Shown here piece after piece: positions 10,641 through 24,310 of a stretch of 64,000 nucleotides of DNA. Each line of letters opens with the position of its first letter. Positions within the stretch are counted from its first letter, which is position 1. The position numbers and the translations under genes are program-made. Origin of the DNA: Acanthochromis polyacanthus (lineage: Eukaryota; Chordata; Actinopteri; Pomacentridae); assembly GCF_021347895.1 (NCBI RefSeq), contig NC_067117.1, positions 21,508,358 through 21,572,357 of the forward strand, given 5' to 3'. The notes beneath the pieces were generated by a model, which saw only the letters and a program-made list of their open reading frames with translations, searched no databases and was not told the DNA's origin.

Positions 10641-13060
10641 TCCTGTAATGTTTTCTGTATTCTTGTATGTAGAACATTTTTCACCTCTCCAGGGAATGCT
10701 TGGTGGATGTTAAAGTTTTGCTTTGTGTCATTTATTTGTGAGATCTTTTCAATTGTACTTCCTCTCACAACACACTTTGAGACTGCGATATCACCTATAG
10801 CTGTTCAAACCAGCTACAAACACTTTAGATGTGGTCTGGTGATACTTCGCTGTGCTGTATGACACAAACAAACCAATAACGCAACCAGGGCATTTGACTG
10901 AGTAAATGGCACTTTGGAGATGATGTAGAAGCTGTTGACAAGTGCTGCAGATAATCCTGCTAAGCTTTGGGCTGCTTTCTATCTTTATTGGTGATTGTTA
11001 ACATGCTGCTGGGTAACTGCCCTTACGCTACATTAGAGGTGCAATGATTCATGTGAACACTTGGATCCAGTTACAAAAGAAGAGGAAAGACTTGCAAGTG
11101 AGTATAAAGGTTCTCTGGTCTGACATTCAGTTAGAGCACCCCAGCCTCCTTTTAACCATCAACTTATCAGTACTTTGGCCCAACTACTCTGGCCAGAAAG
11201 CAGATTTACTGGGGGCTCACTATGGGTACTCCACCCAAGAGCCTCTCTGTACCAATGTTCCCAGCAGATAAGTGGCCATTATTCATCCTGTGTTGAACAT
11301 TAACTGGATTAATTCTGCACGGGTTGAGGGGTGAAATTGTATTTGTCCAAAGGGAGTGAAATGGCAAGGAAATGAGGAGAGTAGCCAGCTTGGCTGAAAT
11401 TCTAATTAGCTCAGGGGTTCGTTAGCACACAAACTCTACTCTTGCTGCAGAGGCCTTGCTGATACAGAGGCCTGTGTAAGCCATTAAGCCACAGAGGTAA
11501 AACAGAGGGAGAGAGCAGAAAAAAAGAAAAAGACAGAAGTGTGGAAAGAGAGAGAGAAAGAAAGAAGAGTACGGACACTTGGTTTCATGCATAAAGGCCC
11601 TGGGCAAAGAGGTGACCTTGTAGAGTGACTCCTCAAGGGGACTGGAAGCTATTTTTTGCCCCTGCTGGCCCACTTACACAAGGGCTCTTCAGCATAGAGG
11701 AAAAACACACTCCAACCCCTCCACCCGCTTCTATCCATCAGACCATCCATCTCCACTGTAGACAGGATCACGGCACGACGCAGCTCAGTTTCCATCTCGC
11801 TGTGCCCAACAACGGTGGTTTGTCAATGAGCTTTTCTCAGCCATAATGAACATGTGGATTTTGATTCAAAGCATAATTAGGTCATGCTCTGGTTTGAACC
11901 AAGGTAGCGGGAGAAACAGTTAAAGGAAGTACAGAAAGTGGGACATGGCGAAATGGCTTTTGAGAGAAAATGAAAAATACATTCTGACAATTTCATTATA
12001 TCTGTGTCCATGCTTTAGAAAAACACAGAAAGTTTGGAAGAGGAGATAGAGCATTCTGTTTGCTCAACCTTCCCCATCTGTGATGAATAATAATCTCCTT
12101 TAAAAAGGTGTTGTAAAGTAGAGCACAGAAATCTCTCACTTCTTTCCCAACAACACATTAAGACACATCTCTGATACAGAATGAACTTGTGGTTCCATGA
12201 ATGAACCACCCACTTCCTAACCTCCCACATTCAGCACCCTGCAGCCATTTCTCTGACTCAGCGCTCTCATTCAGCCTCCACTAATGTTCCTGCTCCTCAC
12301 CTTGTCATCCTGACCCAAATGAGAGGCGTAGGTGTTAATACTGATTTGCTGACTCTCCCACTCTGTGGAGGTTTTTTTTTTTGTTTGTTTGTCTCATTCA
12401 CTGCATCTCCCCATAAACGAAACACTTCTGACTTCTATTTCTAGCAACAAATCACCTTGTAGCCCTCACACATGGTCACAATCACACGCTGACTGACCAG
12501 ATGTTACATCATTAATAATGAATATTAGCATACTCATTAGTTGAACAACAATTGTGGGGGTGCAGCCATGTACTTGATATATGATCTTACTACTTGTTTT
12601 CAGAGGGCTACATCACGCCAAGCTGACACAAAAGACTTTTTGTGACATTTGACGACATGAATGCAGTGGTTAAGATGCCAGGTACAAACTACTAAAACCA
12701 GCTGGGGTGTGAAAGTGCAACAAAAGTGAAAAACCTCTGGAGCAAGTGTGATGCTTGTAAGGTTGTAGATATTTCCATGTTTTTAAGTATAGAGATAACA
12801 TGTCTTAAAAATTAGAGAGAAAAAAAGCTTTGTCATTGATAAATAAAGAGAGAATTATTGAATAGAAGATGATGAGGGAGGAGACTGCGTAATGCCTTTC
12901 TCATAGTGATTCAAACACAGAGTGCATTTGCTAAAAAAAAAAAATTCCGTGCCAAGGTAGTGGTTTCCATTTTCTCCCTTTCTGTAATGGTTTAAGCTCA
13001 AACCGTTAACTAAATAAATCTCAACACTTGGTAATGATAAGTTTAAATATTTAGCTTGAG
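10641..13060. other. Non-coding stretch
   Basis: No gene or recognisable repeat is seen, apart from purine-rich simple sequence near 11500-11570 and a T/G-rich run near 12370-12390. Confidence 0.45.
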
Positions 13061-13061
13061 A

Positions 13062-13130
13062 GGACTTGTGGGTAGAGCAGCGAGATCACTCCATCACACA
13101 GAGCTCAGCCAGAGGGTGTTCGATTCACCC
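13062..13130 (+). repeat. tRNA-like sequence, probably a SINE head or tRNA relic
   Basis: The block GGTAGAGCAGCGA (13071-13083) matches the end of a tRNA D-arm. At 13114-13130 there is a perfect T-arm: a GGGTG/CACCC stem closing a TTCGATT loop, equivalent to an internal B box. The anticodon region is distorted and no acceptor stem forms, so this is not a working tRNA. A SINE body or 3' tail could not be identified. Confidence 0.4.
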
Positions 13131-16100
13131 TGAAACACACTTGAAAAATTCACTCAAACCGAACAGAACACTGTCCTTTTATAAAACTACACTACGAATT
13201 GAGTTTGCAATTTGTCATGCACAAAATTAAACTGGATAGATAAATGGAGATTCTGTCAGCACTGAAGCTAGAAAACGATCAAACTGGACATCTGAGTTTT
13301 CCCATCAGCAAACCTGTCTCTGTAAGTGTGTCATGATAATTTATTCTGTATCCGCAGACTAACTGCAAGTTGTAACATATTTGTGGTGGGAGGAGCAGCG
13401 CTGCTATTGTTCAAAGCTCTTTAGTGTTTTCCACGCAGAGCATTTAATTAGCAACTGAAACTTGAAGGACAACTTTGTTTCACGTCCATGTAAGCTGATC
13501 TATGACCAGAAGCACAGACACCCACACAATATAGTCAGAGCATGTTAAATGAATCAGCAGGAGCTACGGATACAGGGACTGTAAAGACAGTGGAAAATAT
13601 GGAAATAGAACATGTGCGTTTTGTTGAAACACCCCGTAATGCTTGAATGGTTGAAAACTTGGTTTCAGATCAATTTAAATATTTTCTGTGTTCTCCAACT
13701 TTGGCAGAAACCAATTTGTTTATGTTGGACCTCATTACTTATAGTAAGTAGCTGATTGAGGGAATGTTTTTTTTTAAGGGCATTTAAATAGCTCAAAACA
13801 GAGTCAATTCAGCTGACAGAGAAGTAACATAAAATGACAGAATGCATTCTAATCAGATTCACCAAAGTGACGTTTGGGCTATTTAATTCCCCCCATTTAC
13901 TCTTGTTACACTGTTTACCTCCAACAAATGGGGCTGGATGAAGAGCAGATTTCACACATATATACACAGCACACCATGTCCCTGTCAATAAGGCCATGGT
14001 GGTCCTCTCCCCATAGGGCCCTGAAAGCCTGTGGACATTATGGATTGGAGGAGAAATTGCCATTCCCAGGACGTGACAGACTTGCGGTGTATTTCATCAC
14101 GGGCCGATGGAAATGGTGAGTTTGGAGCTTTATTGACTGATTGCTGCTGAGAGCTGAGACTGTAGGCAGCGAACACGCACATATACAAGGACAGACAGGG
14201 CTGCAGAGAAGGCACGGGAGGAGGGATGAGTCACACTGAGCGATCTACGCAGACAAATCCCATTAAACAACTTTTATCAAACCGAGGTCAAACTTTCTGA
14301 GTGCACACATCTCCGAGCAAAGACAGACCTTCAATGCCTCACTTCTAATGCCTTTTAAAAAGAACTGCGAAATTTGGTTTTGAATATCAGGTCTGAGCAA
14401 ATTTCTTGCTCATGAGGCTGTCACAATGAAGGCTCTGCCTGTCTGTAGGTTTTTCATCACCCACTTTATTCCCTTCTTACTGCTGTTCCCCTACATTCCC
14501 CTATTTAATGCATGGCCCATTAGGAAGAAGTGAAAGAGAGCAGTGCCCTGAGAGAAAATCGTCCCGGCCCGCTGCTGTTTACACCAGACCTTGCCTGCTG
14601 CTCGAGCCACTGTTTATTTGAACTGTGAACCTCCATGTGAGGTGTGTGTGAAAGGAGAAGTGTGTGTGTGAGAAGAAGGAGAGAGCAGAGGCGAAGGGAA
14701 GGCAACAGTTCAACACAAAACCCAGTGTCTCGACCTCTGATTTCTTTCGCACCTCCCTTAACACGCTTTTCACAGCATATTAATTCGCCCCACGGGCTCC
14801 TAGGGCTCCTTGAGCTCTCCAGGCCACAGATGGGCCTCTGTGAAGCCTGTTCGGGGCTGCAGCACTCAGGCACAAGGAAGTCGAAAACAGAACCTCCTCC
14901 CCGTGGAGCTCCAGACACAATAATAATAAAAATGTCCTGCTTCTGACCCACATATGACATCAGAGCCTGATGGTTCTGACACATTCATACATACTCAGAC
15001 ACACGATCACACAGAAAGCACAGAGACGCTCCTGCTACGAAATACATATACAAGCAAGAATGCACACAATTGTGCATGTATAGAGATTTCCATTCAAAGC
15101 AGGCTCTGAGGTGATTTTTCAGACTAAACCACACGCACAAACTGGCGAACAGTACAGTCAGTGTGGGATTGGTTAAGACTGTCCAAGGCAGTGGGAGGAA
15201 AGGATAAGAAGACCTGAGAATCAATGAAGCGACTGTTTAAAAGAGACCGACTGACTAGAAGAACGACGAGGAATACGAAAGGCTGCCAAGTACGAGGGCA
15301 CACACCAAGGAAACACATTTCTACAAAATCAGAACCCCTAATGTGAATGAACACACATGCACAGAGAGCTGGGAATATCTAATCACTCTGAGACAATGTG
15401 TTGCTCTTTCATTTCAATTTATGTGTGCGAGCAGCACAGGCACCAAAAACCTAAAAAAATTACAATAAACATGATAAAGCATCACTCTCCAAAAAATGTA
15501 TGGCGTCCTAGCATGTAGAAAACAACAGGAGAAGAGCGGAAATGCAATTTAAAGGATGAAAAATGAACAATAAGCAGGATCACTTCCCATAAGAATATTT
15601 CACATGTCAAAGAAAGAGTGCCTTGTTGGGGCTAAAAAAATCTTGCAGCCGGTCCCTGAAGCATGCAAGCATAAACCCACATCTAGGCCCGACAGAAACA
15701 TACAGCGAGATAGAGCAAACACATGATGCTACACAGTCATACACCGGGCATGTATTTGCTAAAAGCACGCATTCCCTCATTAATAAGCACACATACAGCC
15801 ATGTAAACAATCATGCGCATCTATACAAGCTACTGTTTTCTGTATATTTCACACTGGCCCGCTAGCAGTGTAACAGAAAGTGACATGCTAATCTGTGAAA
15901 AGGCACAGTCGACATCCGCCATGTCTAATCACATCACAGCACTGCAGCTCAAGTGTGTTTGGTGCCTGTTCTGGCTTCTCTCTGGTATCTGGGGCAGCAT
16001 ACCAGCTCGTAGAATAAACTCCGGATAGGAAACGCTGCTCTGTGTGTATGTGTGTGAATCTGCATGCCAAGACTGTGCCAGCCACAAGACCGATGCTGGC

Positions 16101-18405
16101 GTCAGAGTGAATCTCGTTCTGTCTGCTATTCCATCCCGGCAACATACCAAGAGGTTCTCTTACCAAGAGAAAGACAGAGAGAGAGAGCGAGATCATAAAA
16201 AGAGATCATAAAAGCAACATCAATGGGTGATAGACCGAGCGACAGAGGGGAACATAAAAGGGAGTGTGAAAGGCAGGAGGTCTTGTGAGACAAAGCCTGA
16301 GAGGGAAAGACAACAAGGAAGAGAAGAATATTCGCAACGGGGAGGGGGAGCACATGGTATCACCAAGCCCATCCATCTGCAGCCAAGCAACATGCCAATA
16401 TGCATCCTCTGGAATTAACCTATGGATTTGTCTCATTGCTGGTTCACCTCTCATTGTATGCAAACCTCACATAGAGGAAGACCCTCTTTAGATAGATCCC
16501 CTACTGGCCTGACCCATGATACACTCTGATACCAAGCTGTTACGATGGTATCAGGCAGGAAAGGGGCAGAATTTTGAGATGAATCCTGCAGCCACATTTG
16601 TTTGCCCATGCCTGTCAGCCTGGCCAACATCTCACAGTGAAATCAATTTATTTCATTTGCTCTTATCAGTGGATTCACTGGCCAAGGCCAAATAAATCTC
16701 AGCAAAATCTTTACACAAGGACATACTGAACTTCGCTCTACTGCTTTCTGGTATGAGCGGAATGCATCTACATTGAGTGACCTAATGTTTTTTTTTTTGT
16801 TTATTGCTTCTGTGCAAAAATTTCATGTACCCACATCAGACATTGCAGCTTGTTTCTGCAAATACATCCATCCAAATTTAAACACCAAAAACTCTGCTTC
16901 TCTTGGAAATGCACCAGATACAAGCCATGAGCAAACAAGAAGAAAGAATGGGCATTTTAACATACTGTTTATTGCAAACAAAGTACAATAATTTCAGCCA
17001 GAGAAAGTTTTGAGGTATGGCATCGTCACAGAACAACAAGAAGACAAACTCCTTTTGAAGAGTTTCCAATGTATGTAAAATCAGCAAACCATTGTTGCTG
17101 TTTTTCTTCATCATCTTCTTTCTGGTCCAGTTAAAAAAACAGCAATGAAATGCCACTCCACTTCTCTGAAAGCTCTGTATTCCCTGTACACAAGCTGCCA
17201 GGCCCCTTTTTCAGATTTACACGAACCGAAGCTTGCTGGGGTAAAACTCTGTTTTTAAGGGATAACACAGTTTTTGTTTTTTTGACAGAGAGTGAAAATG
17301 GAGGGAACAGGATGCATTACAAATCGACCCAGCTTAGTGTGGACATGGTCCCACTCACCCTCAGTCTTCAGCCAATATGACCAATGGCAGGTTTCCAGCC
17401 TTGGCGCCAACCATTGACACAGAGACAGACAAACCCTGGCACTGATCTCTATTGATCACGACCTATTTTGCATTTAGCAGTTGCGATTGACTCTGCTTGT
17501 CCATCTGATCCTCCAAAGGCCACAGAGCTTGCCAAGAGATCAGTGTGCTGCTTCACTATTGTGAACTTTATTGATTACACATAAAAATCGAGAATGAGAG
17601 TATTTGAACTGAGCCTATTGGGACAGACTTTCCTTTTCTCAAAAAATATCAAATCAATAGGCTGGATAAGACAGCAGGGCTTATCGAGAATAATCACAAG
17701 CCTCCCTGCATCTTAATTGGAAAATGAATAGATAGAAGTGTGGACATAAACAATAGGTTATAAAAATGTCTCCCGTGTTGGGAAGAGGATATGAGTGAGC
17801 AGAATTTTTGATGACACAGCACAGATCTCGGGGTGCAGTCAGCACTGCCTGAACAACACATGAACCCCTCGCATCTGGGACACATTTCGTGCCCATGTGC
17901 AAAGTATTACATATTTCTGGAAACGAAGCCACGCTCAAGTCTGTAATCTGTTGATGGGATTTTATTCCTGTTGTTCATGGTTTGCTCTGTTGTGACTTCA
18001 GCGTGGTAAGCAAAGTTTTTCTGAAAGGAGCTGACAAAGAATGACTGAGGGGTGACGGAGGAGGGGAGACGGAGAAGCTGTAAGGAAAGAAGAGACATTC
18101 GGCTGAAAGATTACAAATCAACTGAGCAACAAACCCACAAAGTCAATGTAGCTCTTTCATCATCAGCCTTTTCACACTGGCAGAACTCTCAGCTGCAAAT
18201 GACTGTTTTAGAACAGAGGGGTGAAATTTATCACCCTCGTGGTCGGCAGGTTGGACAAACTTTAGAGTTCCTGTGCCGGCCTGCAAACTGTGATTGTCAA
18301 CATGAGGAGCTCTGGCTAACTTGGCAGTGAGACAGCTGCAACTTACAACACAGAGGGACGCAAATATAGGTTTAAAGAGTTGAAAGCTTGCTAATTTTCT
18401 TTTTC
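13131..18405. other. Non-coding stretch
   Basis: Open frames here are short, strand-overlapping and match nothing I know. Purine/pyrimidine-skewed patches occur near 14640-14710 and 16160-16340. Parts such as 16600-16710 have a balanced, non-repetitive look compatible with regulatory conservation, but that cannot be tested here. Confidence 0.4.
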
Positions 18406-18407
18406 AT

Positions 18408-18500
18408 TCATTTTGGGAAAATTCTTGCTGAGGGTTTGATGAGAAGTTCGATATCACGCTCATGTCTGCCCATTAAATATGAAAGCTTCCGAAGTGGGTG
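18408..18500 (+). repeat. Teleost interspersed repeat A, copy 1
   Basis: The run TTTTGGGAAAATTCTTGCTG, then TTTGATGAGAAG, ATCACGCTCATGTCTG and TAAATATGAAAGCT follows the order of a repeat I recognise from many teleost genomes, in which a TTTGGGAAATA.. head leads to a GAGAGTTAGATGAGAAGAT block and an ATGTCTGT..TAAATATGAAGC block. This copy is degraded and truncated. Its class is not assigned. Confidence 0.5.
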
Positions 18501-19895
18501 GAAAAACAATCCATTCTAGCTCTAATACTACAGCAATGTAATATCACATTTCCATTACACTGCCAAAATTGGAGGCTGTATCCCATCTCACATTCAAACC
18601 TTAGGATAACTTTCCCTTTGTGGTGCTGCATGAATAATCGGAGACCATAAAAAATTGATGTTCAGCGCTTCTCGATGAGTAAATGCCAAGTAGTGGGAAA
18701 CCTACAATGAAGAGATTTTCTGTTGCTTTTTTACACTGGATGAAAGTAAGAAAAACAATAGACAAAAAAAGAGTAGAGGGATTTTAGTTGTAGAATTTAC
18801 TAAGATAAAAGTGCATCAGTAATTCATTACCCCTCGCTGCTGGAAAAAGCTGTAATTTCCTTGCAAAACATTACTGAGTACATTACAGTTTAGTGTTGTT
18901 TATAATGAGCAACAACAGCATGAATCCAGGGCTGCCTGGTTCCACCACTGACCCCAAGCCACATTAAATCCTAACAGGCAGCACACAAACCAACAAAGAC
19001 ATCAGAACATGGCTTTAATAAACCTGGTTAACATGAAGCTTTAAGATGGCCCGCCTAGTCCCTGCACATTAGTGAAAACCTCCTCTGTTTAAAGTCAGCA
19101 CCCTAATGGTGGCTTGCTACCGTGACCGGCGGCTTTCTCTGCAAAATCCTGAGCGCCTGAGCGGTGGTGAGGCTACTGGCCAAGCAGCCACTTGTTCGGT
19201 CTGCGGGGTTAGACAGCCACATCTGGTCTGCCTGCACCCACTTAGAGCTCCGCCATGCTCCACCATGTACTGTTTAGCCAAACCTCAGAGGTCAGGGATC
19301 CAACCAGGGACTGGGTGTGGGTTGTTCAGTGTGTATATGTATGTGTCTACGGGTGTGCACCCCTAACCCTCCCATGCATCTCGCAGAATTAGGAACTGGA
19401 TTTAAATTCAAAGCAGTCGCGCTCTGCCCTAAATAAATATAAGGTTCTCCTACAAATGTCAGATTAAAGATAGCCACTTATCTGCTATTTTTGGAAGAAC
19501 TGGGATTTATGTGGGCTGGGATCAGGTGGAGGAGAATAAAAAAAGGAACAGGCAGGCAGTGATATGGAACCACAGCAAAATAACAGAAACCTACTGTACT
19601 TATCAAGATAAAATATTGCCGATCCTGTCCTTGAGCTATTGCAATGTAAACCACAAATCTGATACGGTAAATTTGCTGTAATGAAAGACACGAGTAAACA
19701 ATAGCGTCACATTCTCGTGTAAAAGTTGTGATCTGGACTTTTGTCAATAATGAAAACCTGTAGTTTTAAAATGGAATAGAATGTGGTCATGCTTTTGCAT
19801 TTAATTGATGCATACATACCTGGTATGGCAGGACACGCACGTGGTAAATCGTTTAAATTTTTAATATCTATCTTAAATATGTTTTGCAGATACTG
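18501..19895. other. Non-coding stretch
   Basis: No gene is recognised. The part 19090-19320 is more G+C-rich than its surroundings, but the frame it carries (19106-19366, plus) has no recognisable domain or splice structure. Confidence 0.4.
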
Positions 19896-19911
19896 CCAAT
19901 TTAATTCTACC

Positions 19912-20310
19912 TTCAGATATCCACAATGATATTCTTACTTGGACCAGTCACATCACTTTTACCATTCATGTGTATGGGGTTTCTCATTATAAATACAATT
20001 AAACTGCAGATATCCACACTGTTAACTGCAGACATTTGGAGCTGAATTATGACCACTTGTAATTCCAGTTTCGGTTATCTACAGTTTCATTCTTACTCAT
20101 AATAATTCTAGCTCAAGATATCTTAATTCCCTTTAATTCAGGACATCTATGTTGTCTTGTTTTTGTGTTTTTTTAAGATATCGTCGATTAGGATTGGACT
20201 GGTCACAATGACGACATTGAAAAGGAATTATGACTAGTCATAACGATGTTGTAGATATCTTAAACTGGAAACCAGTCCAAACATAATTACTGATATCCTG
20301 AATTAGAGTT
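19912..20310. repeat. Degenerate repeat array with six GATATC palindromes
   Basis: GATATC occurs at about 19917, 20009, 20117, 20177, 20253 and 20292, where about one in 4 kb is expected by chance. Around several copies lie related blocks with AATTC, GGACTGGTCAC, GACTAGTCATAAC and AAACTGGAAACCAGTCC. I recognise this style as a non-autonomous DNA-transposon-like repeat of fish, but no terminal repeats were fixed. Confidence 0.5.
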
Positions 20311-23300
20311 TTGACGAGGGGAAATGATGTTGCCGTTATCTGTAGTCAAGTCAAAAACTAGGGCAAGAGGGAGGCAGCAGGGGTGGCTTGCTTTTCCAAC
20401 ACACAATGGCACTGCAACTGGATCCGCATATTTTATCGACACTTCAGAGCAGCTGGAAGTGGAAATTCTAGTAAATTTTGACAACAAGTCTCTAATGAAG
20501 CTCTCATTGTCCTCCTCTCTTCCTGTAAGTTTCATGGCATTTTTTAATCAATTTTATCCACCTCACTGTTCAAATACTTTACTGGACCAACAGTCAATGA
20601 AAAGTCAGTCAAAGTCAGAATGACGTTATAGATCTTAATTGAAAATTCGGACTCTCACAGAGTAATTACAACTATTCACAGTGAGGTTGTTGATCTTCGT
20701 AGTTTTGACTCTGGATAGTCAAACTGAGCTCTTCAGTTCACACACACATCTGTGGTCAAAACCTAAAGATGACTTGTGCCACCATAAGACTAAATCCTTG
20801 TGGTGTGTAAGCACTGAAAGCAATAACTGCCAAAATCTTAAATACACTTGGTGCTGTATACATGTTTGTGTTTATGTAGTTAGTACATTTCAGCTGATGG
20901 TTAACAAGAGATTACAGTCCAGAAATATCACCTGAAAGAGAAAGACATACTCAAATAAATGACTTGCACTAAGATTAACATGCAATATTTATTGGGGCAA
21001 AGCTTTAGTCATCTGGATCATGGCATCAGAGCTGTTGTAGCAGGAAAATGAAATTGTGCACCACCAGAAGAAAGAATATCAGGAAAATGCAGATGTCACA
21101 GTTCATCAAGCAACACTTTCCTGCATACTGGTGCTTTCCTGCAATTCATTTGGCTACCAATCAGTGAAATATCTGAGCTGCACTGTACAGGCATGCTGTC
21201 ACCGTATCCAAGATGTGTGGAAAAGGACAACACTGAAACCAACTCTACAGAACAGCAGACTAAAGGCCAGCAATACGGTGTAAAAAAGTCGATATTTTTA
21301 GAACGACAAAAGAGAGAGCAACCAGAATTGGACTCTGTCACTGCACAGATTGTGAACAATTAAGCTGGGAAGCAGGTGGTCGCTAATGTGTCATATCTAG
21401 ACAGACATCAAATCTGGCATCAGAAGATACATAAGCAGAGTATGGCATGTGCTGCCGTGTGTGCCCTGCTGAATTCAACAAAAAAGTTGAACAGCACTGA
21501 AGGACAATGCTTCAGCAAACAGCAGTGAAGGATGTGTTTATCACAGCAGGACATCGGATGGCAGCAATGTTAGTTCTGATTTTTGACTTTGAAACAAGAG
21601 GCTGTCTGATCTAAATTAAAAAAAAAAAAAAAGAAAGAAAAAAAAAGCTCCAGGTAGCTGCATCTTTGTTTAGTGTGAAATGTGACAGATTTAGGTTAAA
21701 TAAGATGATTGGAGGGAAGATATACACCAACCTGAGGGCATGTTTGTGCCTGCAGGTGCAGGTGAGAGAAATAGCCTTGACGTAATTGAGGGTGGATTTG
21801 TGAGAATTGCGAAGGGAAAGAGAGAAAGAGATAGCGAGCACAGTTAGATAAATGAACGACACAAGTGAGAAGTGGAGATTCGCATCCATGTGGCTGCATC
21901 TCAATGTCTTTCATTACCCAAGACCACCCGCCTGTCAGACACACACACAGAGATAAACACATGTATCCAAGAAACAGGGTGGAAGAAAATAATCGCTGAC
22001 AAATGGAGGAAACTCCAGCAGCTCCAGTGAGAGATGTGAGAAGTGTATACTTCCAGTACAACGACTTGAGGCCCAACATGAAAGCGTGTAGTCTGTGGGA
22101 GTCTTGCAGGGGGTTCAACCAGTGTATCATGTTTGCTCCTCACGACATCGATTTTCTCTGTAGGAGTTGTGGGGGCCATTGTAATATTCCTCCAATGACT
22201 AAAGACAGATAGCTGACAAATTCAGTTGGGAGCAGAAGACTGTGTGCATGTCGAGAGGAGGGGAGGAACTTGATGTGCCAGATACCAGAGCATCTAACTG
22301 TATTATACAGATCAATTAATAGCCTGAATCTGTTTCTTATTATCATTGTATGCTTGTTGATGGGGGTCTTCAGCACCACGCAGCGCTGTGTGGGGGGCTG
22401 CGGTTTGCTCCGATTACATCAGAGTCAGGGCCATGAGGGATCATTTTCTCTCTCCATGATGCCCCCATAGCCAGAGGCAATAACTTCTTGCACATCAACA
22501 GACTGCAAAACAAAATTAAGAGGAAAAAAAAACAGTGACTTTTTATTTGTCCTCTAACACTGAGGCCACACCCTCACTAACATCTTTTAGTTAAAAAACT
22601 GTGTTTTAAAAGGAAAATAATCTTGAGCATTGTAGCTGCATTTCAGAAATAATTTACCATACTAATGTGCCTGAGGTATATCATATGACCATTCATGTAC
22701 ACTGGGTATGTAGGTGCTGGTGTAAATATCAAGCAAGGGGGTGGTTTGCTTAGTTGTAGATCATGAGGAATAGGAAAAGCAATTGCGAAGAATAAATTCA
22801 GAGATTTCCTTAACAGCACAGCATCTGCTACCATAGATAAGGTCAACATCTACAGGTTAGTTTGTTATTTACATTCAATTAACCACTGGTAGTCAATGCC
22901 TATGTTATTGTTTACTTTGGGAAAACGATGACGCAATAGTGAATGTAGTGACGGTAATGTTCAAACAGAAACTGAAAATAGATGCCTGCATCATCATCTC
23001 CTAAAATCTCAGTTCCTGCCTGTCCAGACTAAAACAAAACCCTATTGAGTCAAGAGTTTCCAAAAGTCTCTGTTTGGGGAAAATGCAAAGGTATTAGTAT
23101 GGATCAGCCATTCACACATAACCAGGAAGTGTGCAGCAAGTTTGCAGCAGAGGGATGTTGTAGAAACTGTGTGTACCAATATAGAGGAAGGGGTGTTGTC
23201 AGAAACCAACAAGTTGGAGGTCATTGTCTAACTTCAAAAGAGTTGCCCATCCCCCTACAACTCCTTTGACTTTACACACAGCTTTACGACGCAGAGGCAG

Positions 23301-23494
23301 ACAGACACCGTCAAACTTCTGGCAGTATGTCTGTGTGTTTCATGGCATTGGCGTTGGGTCGGGAGCAAGCTCCTGCATGGATGGATGGACAGAGGGAAGG
23401 GTGGGGGGAGGGAACCGGAGGAGGGTAAACCAAACTTTCTCCACTAACTAGCACTGACCTGAAACAAACAGTGGGGCCTTTTTGACTTCTGGCT
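20311..23494. other. Non-coding stretch
   Basis: No gene is recognised. A poly(A)-rich run lies near 21617-21648. Open frames over 100 codons (for example 21696-22130, minus) match no family. Confidence 0.4.
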
Positions 23495-23521
23495 GGGTGG
23501 TGGTGGTGGTGGTGGTGGGGG
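23495..23521 (+). repeat. (GGT)n microsatellite
   Basis: About eight TGG/GGT units in a row, ending in a G-run. Confidence 0.8.
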
Positions 23522-24273
23522 TTTGAAGGCAATGTCTGCTTTTACACCTTGATGTCACCGGCATACACGTGTGTTTGTGAGTGAGGGGCAGAGGTACAGC
23601 TATAAAAGACCTCTGCAACCATGGGAAACTGCAGGCAGACAGAGAAGGAAGAGGAAGGGGACGACACTAGAGATAGAGAAGTAATGCTTTATTATAAAAA
23701 TCTGACACTTTTGTGACGTAGCGGTGGGCGTATAAAGATAAGCGCCTTCCAATGTGAGGCTATCTTATCTGCAGCAGCGGGACTTTGTTGGAGACTGTGG
23801 GAATGTTCAGGGGTGGTCTGAAAATCTGGGTTTTTCCAGAAAGTGAAATCTGCTGTCTGAGACATAATAATGGGGCTCACAATGCAACAATGAGTGCTAC
23901 AGGTCACTGTCGGGCTGGGCTGCTACCTATTTTATACGTAGAAGTGCCATTGTACGTATACACACCCTTGGTATGTAGATATCAAATGCCAGCACTAAAC
24001 GCCAAAGACTATTTTTCTTCCCTAACATGCATACACTGAGAACATTTATTAACTGGTTTAGCAATTAATTGTTATATGTAAACGCACACACATTCAGTAT
24101 GTACTCTCCAAACACCACCACATGGCAAGCACAGCATCTCAATCCTCCACACACACACAAACTTTGGTTCGGATGCCTTTCACATAATTCCCTCTGCACA
24201 CTGGCAACAGTTTCTGTAAGGCTTTAGTGCATCTTTGCATTTTCCTATAGCAATAGCATGTTTATTGTCTTTG
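23522..24273. other. Non-coding stretch with a TATA-like box
   Basis: No gene is recognised. A TATAAAAG box at 23601 lies 20 bases before an ATG in a good context (ACCATGGG) that opens a 31-codon frame beginning MGNC. The distance is too short for the ATG to lie downstream of a TATA-set start site, so I do not call a gene. Confidence 0.35.
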
Positions 24274-24310
24274 CGTGTGTGTGTATGTGTGTGTGTGTGT
24301 ATGTGTGTGC
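24274..24310 (+). repeat. (GT)n microsatellite, interrupted
   Basis: A run of GT units broken by two ATGT interruptions. Confidence 0.85.

Noticed and set aside
10343..10768. 141-codon minus-strand frame
   Set aside because: It is antisense to the mariner-like relic read on the plus strand and has no family match of its own.
14520..14984. 154-codon minus-strand frame in a moderately G+C-rich part
   Set aside because: Overlaps other frames on both strands in skewed sequence, with no domain or splice evidence.
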